Of a stretch of DNA of 64,000 bases, positions 60,937-64,000 are shown piece after piece; within the stretch, counting starts at the first letter, position 1, and every line of letters starts with the position of its first letter. Position numbers and translations under genes: made by a program. Origin of the DNA: Halorubrum trapanicum (GTDB lineage: Archaea > Halobacteriota > Halobacteria > Halobacteriales > Haloferacaceae); contig NZ_AP017569.1 of NCBI RefSeq assembly GCF_002355655.1, forward strand, positions 682,001 to 746,000, written 5' to 3'. The notes under the pieces are model-generated. The model saw only the letters and a program-made list of their open reading frames with translations. It had not been told where the DNA came from and searched no databases.

Positions 60937-61002
60937 GTGTAACCTGCTATACGGACGTAACCTATTTATCGCTTCCCGGACCATTGGGTTAGTAGGTAAC
61001 AC
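60937..61002. promoter_or_regulatory. Shared DoxX/HxlR promoter with two inverted operator-like sites
   Basis: GTGTAACCTGCTA at 60937-60949 and TAGTAGGTAACAC at 60990-61002 are inverted copies of each other with two mismatches. Each sits at the edge of one of the divergent genes. Between them CTATTTATC (about 60962-60970) can serve as a TATA box in either direction. This layout fits an HxlR dimer repressing both genes (inference). Confidence 0.6.
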
Positions 61003-61004
61003 CG

Positions 61005-61397
61005 ATGTCATCACAGGACCTTTCGGCGGCGGAGTCGGCGGAGACGGCGGATTCGGGCGCTGACGTGGCGGCTGAGGCGACCGCGCCCGACACGCCCTGC
61101 CCGGTAATTGACTCCATCGAGCAGATCGGATCGCAGTGGCGGCTCGTCGTCCTCCACGAGCTGTTGAACGGCGAGGCGCGGTTCAACGAGCTGAAGCGGG
61201 AGACGGACGCGAACGCTCGGACGCTTTCGCGCGTGCTCGACGACCTCCAGGAGACCGGCTTCGTCGATCGACGGCTGGAGGAGGACTCGCCGGTGGCGAC
61301 GTACTACAGTTTGACTGATAAAGGCGAGTCGCTCGCCCCCGTCTTCGAGGAGATCGACGACTGGGCCCACGAGTGGCTCGCCGAATGTGAAGCGTAA
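61005..61397 (+). CDS. HxlR family transcriptional regulator
   Basis: A 130-residue winged-helix regulator. After an acidic 28-residue leader it has PCPVIDSIEQIGSQWRLVVL, the HxlR hallmark with Cys32. FNELKRETDANARTLSRVL is the recognition helix and ATYYSLTDKGESLAPV the wing. Cys32 aligns with the redox-sensing cysteine of HypR/YodB-type members, and a second Cys is near the C-terminus. With DoxX as divergent partner, a thiol or quinone stress response is a reasonable guess. Confidence 0.93.
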   Translation: MSSQDLSAAESAETADSGADVAAEATAPDTPCPVIDSIEQIGSQWRLVVLHELLNGEARFNELKRETDANARTLSRVLDDLQETGFVDRRLEEDSPVATYYSLTDKGESLAPVFEEIDDWAHEWLAECEA

Positions 61398-61419
61398 GCG
61401 TACGTTAGCAAGATTGAGC

Positions 61420-61515
61420 ATCGTTTATAAATCAGAGTCCGTCTCGTGACTGTCCGTTTATAAGTCGCTAACAGCGAGTCGACGGTGAACACCCCCAAAT
61501 TCCCAGCCGCGGGGG
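61420..61515 (-). repeat. Decayed tail of the dispersed element (copy F)
   Basis: On the minus strand GCTGGGAATTTGGGGGTGTTC (about 61511-61491) is a degenerate form of the tail GCTGGGGCTTTGGCGGTGTTC. TTATAAAC and TTTATAAAC follow, with the usual spacing of about 45 bases. Arm 1 and the long stem are absent, so this is a remnant or a solo tail. Confidence 0.5.
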
Positions 61516-61612
61516 CGGCGCGAGCCACCGCGTCGTCTGACTCCCGTGATCCCTCTTTCGTGTCGCCCCGCCCGACCGAAAGGCGCTTTTCGCGGGGCCG
61601 CGACCGTCCGGT

Positions 61613-62800
61613 ATGCTCACGGTCGCGCTCGCGGGCAAGCCGAACGCCGGCAAGTCCACCTTCTACACCGCCGCCACGATGGCCGACGTCGACGTCGCCA
61701 ACTACCCGTTCACGACGGTCGACCCGAACCGAGGCGTGACCTACGTCCGCACCGAGTGTCCCTGTCTCGACCGCGAGGAGCGCTGTGGCAACGAGAACTG
61801 CCGCGACGGGAAGCGCTACGTCCCGGTCGAGCTGCTCGACGTCGCGGGGCTCGTGCCGGGCGCCCACGAGGGGAAGGGCCTCGGCAACCAGTTCCTCGAC
61901 GAGCTGACGAACGCGGACGTCGTGTTGAACGTCGTCGACGCCTCGGGCGCGACAAACGCCGAGGGCGACCCCGTCGAGGTCGGGAGCCACGACCCCCTCG
62001 ACGACGTGGACTTCGTCGAGGAGGAGATGGACCTGTGGCTCGCGGGCATCGTCGACCGCAACTGGGAGGGCGTCGAGCGGCAGTCGCGTTCCCCCGACTT
62101 CGACCTCGAAGGGGCGCTCTCGGACATGCTCACGGGCTTCGGCGCGACCGAGCGCGACGTGACCGCGGTCCTGCGCGAACTGGAGTATCCCGACGACCCG
62201 AAGGCGTGGGACGACGGCGACCGCGAGGCGCTCGCGCGGGCGGTCCGCCGCCGCACCAAACCCATCGTCGTCGTCGCGAACAAGGTCGACGCGGCGCCGG
62301 ACGGCGCGGTCGAGCGCATCCGCGAGGGGACGGACAAACCCGTGATCCCCGCGACCGCCGACGGCGAACTCGCCCTGCGCCGCGCCGCGGAGGCCGGCGT
62401 CGTCGACTACGACCCGGGCGACGAGTCGTTCGAGGTCGTCGGCGACGTCTCGGATGACCAGCGCGCCGGCCTCGACGCGCTGCGCGAGTCGATGGCCGAA
62501 CACGACGGGACTGGCGTTCAGACGGCCCTGAACGCCGCCGTCTACGACCTGCTCGACCGGATCACGGCCTACCCGGTCCAGGACGCCGGCAAGTGGACCG
62601 ACGGGACCGGGAACGTCCTCCCGGACGCGTTCCTGCTGCCTTCGGGGTCGACCCCGCGGGACCTCGCGTACGCGGTCCACTCCGACATCGGCGAGGGGTA
62701 CCTCCACGCGGTCGACGCGCGCGCCTCGCGCCGGATCGGCGAGGACCACGAGCTGAGCGAGGGCGACGTGGTCAAGATCGTCTCGACCGCCGGCCCCTGA
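61613..62800 (+). CDS. ychF: YchF/Obg-type GTPase
   Basis: A 395-residue translation-associated P-loop NTPase. G1 is GKPNAGKST (8-16), G3 DVAGLVPGAH, G4 NKVD (VANKVDAAP) and the C-terminal TGS domain ends VVKIVSTAG. G4 is the GTP-type NKxD, unlike the degenerate G4 of ATP-using bacterial YchF, so GTP is the likely substrate. A cysteine cluster near 49-66 (ECPCLDREERCGNENC) could bind zinc. It probably acts at the ribosome. It stands alone, starting at ATG 61613. Confidence 0.93.
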   Translation: MLTVALAGKPNAGKSTFYTAATMADVDVANYPFTTVDPNRGVTYVRTECPCLDREERCGNENCRDGKRYVPVELLDVAGLVPGAHEGKGLGNQFLDELTNADVVLNVVDASGATNAEGDPVEVGSHDPLDDVDFVEEEMDLWLAGIVDRNWEGVERQSRSPDFDLEGALSDMLTGFGATERDVTAVLRELEYPDDPKAWDDGDREALARAVRRRTKPIVVVANKVDAAPDGAVERIREGTDKPVIPATADGELALRRAAEAGVVDYDPGDESFEVVGDVSDDQRAGLDALRESMAEHDGTGVQTALNAAVYDLLDRITAYPVQDAGKWTDGTGNVLPDAFLLPSGSTPRDLAYAVHSDIGEGYLHAVDARASRRIGEDHELSEGDVVKIVSTAGP

Positions 62801-62857
62801 TCGGGACGAAGCGACGCCCTCTCGGTCCTGCTGGGTCCTTCCGGGCCTCGCCGCCGC

Positions 62858-63325
62858 TCACTCCAACGGTCGCGCGTACGTCACCTGTTTGGGCTCGAAG
62901 CCCGCGTCCCGGTAGAACCGCCGCGCGCCGTCGTTGCCCCACTCGCAGGAGACGGTGAGGTAGTCGCGGTCGGCCTCACGGGCCATCGCCGTCATCCGGT
63001 TCACGACCGCCGTGCCGTACCCCTCGTTCCGGTGGTCCGGGTCGATTTCGAGGTTCACGACGTCGAGGTACCGGCCACGCTCTCGGGAGGGGCGCTCTCC
63101 GGTCTCGACGGTGACGAACCCCACCGTCTCGCCGTCGGCGACGACGAGGTAGTCGGTCGTCGCGGGGTCGTCGAGGTGCGCGCGGAAGCCGTCGTCCGGC
63201 ACCGATCCCGCGTCCTCGTAGACGATCTCGTTTAGCTCTGAGTGCGCCTCCATCGCCGTCGCAAGGTCGTACCACCGTTCGACGAGGGCGTCCAGGTCGC
63301 CCTCGCCGGCTTCGACGAGTTCCAT
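62858..63325 (-). CDS. GNAT family N-acetyltransferase
   Basis: A 155-residue acetyltransferase. The acetyl-CoA loop is DPDHRNEGYGTAVVNRM (near 100-116, pattern R-x-x-G-x-G), preceded by the strand DVVNLEI. NDGARRFYRDAGFEPKQVTY is the usual closing block. The acceptor is unknown. I use ATG 63325, because the upstream in-frame peptide does not belong to the fold. Confidence 0.9.
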   Translation of the reverse strand: MELVEAGEGDLDALVERWYDLATAMEAHSELNEIVYEDAGSVPDDGFRAHLDDPATTDYLVVADGETVGFVTVETGERPSRERGRYLDVVNLEIDPDHRNEGYGTAVVNRMTAMAREADRDYLTVSCEWGNDGARRFYRDAGFEPKQVTYARPLE

Positions 63326-63462
63326 GTCCGCCGGGACGGCGGAGGGTCCCTTCAGCCTTCCCTCGGCGCGGGTCGGCGTCACGTCCGGGAACGCGGCGCG
63401 GCTCCCGCGTGCGACCGATAGGCACATCCCGATCGCCCGAGACGGGCTTGTAGAGAGCGGCC

Positions 63463-64000
63463 ATGCTCGGGCTCGAACACGACTTCCGGATCGTCGACAC
63501 CCGCGCGACCCTCGACCCCGACGAGTCGTCGGTCGCCACCCACGGCCGAGACATCTCGCCGGAGCGGCTGGAGCGCGAGATGCTCCAGGCGGGCATCGTC
63601 CGCGCGGTCGCGAGCCCCGGCCAGCGCGCCGCCGGGCGGAGCTACCTCCGCGCGAACAACGCCGTCGCGCGCCTCTCCATCGACCGGCCGTTCGTCGCGT
63701 TCGCCCGCCTCAACGGCCCGCGCGACCCCGGGACCGGACCGGTGTCGGCGGTCCGGAACCTCCGCGCCGAGCGCGACGACCACCACACCCGGCCGGACGA
63801 CGTCGAGCAGTACTCCTACGACGACCGCTTCCACGGCTTCACGCTGGCGCCCCACGCCGACGGCCTCCCGAACGAGGACGTGCTGGCTCGGCTGGAGGAC
63901 GCGGACCTCCCCCTCTTCGTCCACGCCGGTCGGGAGTTCCCCCCCGAGGCGGTCGAGACGGAGCTGCTCGGCTACGACCTCCCGGTCGTGCTGGGGAGCT
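63463..64000 (+). CDS. Amidohydrolase family protein (partial, runs off the window)
   Basis: The first 179 residues of a metal-dependent hydrolase of the amidohydrolase type. The start LEHDFRIVDTRATLDPDE follows a metal-site strand that has lost the usual DxH pair (DTR). AFARLNGPRDPGTGPVSAVR comes in the middle, and LPLFVHAGREFPPEAVE gives the next His. The gene continues past 64000. It starts 138 bases from the divergent GNAT gene. The reaction cannot be named from this part. Confidence 0.75.
   Translation, partial: MLGLEHDFRIVDTRATLDPDESSVATHGRDISPERLEREMLQAGIVRAVASPGQRAAGRSYLRANNAVARLSIDRPFVAFARLNGPRDPGTGPVSAVRNLRAERDDHHTRPDDVEQYSYDDRFHGFTLAPHADGLPNEDVLARLEDADLPLFVHAGREFPPEAVETELLGYDLPVVLGS

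Overview
The window reads as chromosomal DNA of a haloarchaeon, most like a Halorubrum-type genome (inference). It is very GC-rich, the proteins are strongly acidic, GTG starts and ATGA/GTGA gene overlaps are common, promoters look like archaeal TATA boxes, Tat signals carry lipoboxes, and HTH-10 regulators, halocyanin and a PibD-type pilin are present.

Layout. 1-9.9 kb: chorismate synthase (aroC), an apparently intact IS200/IS605 element (tnpA-tnpB with a candidate omega RNA end), a crotonase, a purine phosphoribosyltransferase, a DJ-1/PfpI protein, a sugar nucleotidyltransferase and an RCK-DHH phosphoesterase. 10-11.3 kb: tRNA-Lys with a duplicated 3' end, then a TumE-like/HTH pair behind a perfect palindrome. 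11.4-24 kb: housekeeping genes (SDR, MFS, methyltransferase, aminotransferase, histidine kinase, thrS, a cysteine-synthase-like enzyme, a CoA-binding protein, a RecA-like ATPase). 24-27.8 kb: tRNA-Arg and a less GC-rich accessory patch with a second HTH/partner pair, an IS5-type element with a nonsense-mutated transposase, a pilin and an HTH protein. 27.9-34.7 kb: a PD-(D/E)XK nuclease followed by overlapping AddB-like and AddA-like helicase-nuclease genes. 36.3-46.8 kb: a nitrous oxide reductase region, with nosZ, a membrane protein, nosD, nosF and nosY in one tight run. A halocyanin and a DUF2249-cupin protein lie upstream. An HTH-10 regulator, a second DUF2249 protein and a radical SAM protein lie beyond its far end. 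46.9-64 kb: esterase and VOC genes, menD, an ABC exporter with a permease-PrsW fusion, a DoxX/HxlR divergent pair, a YchF-type GTPase, a GNAT enzyme and the start of an amidohydrolase.

Two patterns stand out. First, five long intergenic blocks (about 4.4, 5.4-5.8, 15.5-15.8, 22.0-22.6 and 37.5-38.0 kb) plus a decayed sixth are copies of one dispersed element. Each intact copy keeps two arms, GACTCAAAGGGGCAG and CTGGGGCTTTG(G/A). The arms enclose a stem whose sequence differs between copies but stays complementary, which points to a structured RNA family. Short tails carrying TTTATAA are sometimes duplicated. I do not recognise this family.

Second, a palindrome CGAAC-NN-GTTC(G/C) occurs upstream of nosZ, the halocyanin, the DUF2249-cupin gene, the HTH-10/DUF2249 divergent pair and the radical SAM gene. 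This suggests one regulon for anaerobic N2O respiration, probably controlled by the HTH-10 protein encoded among them.
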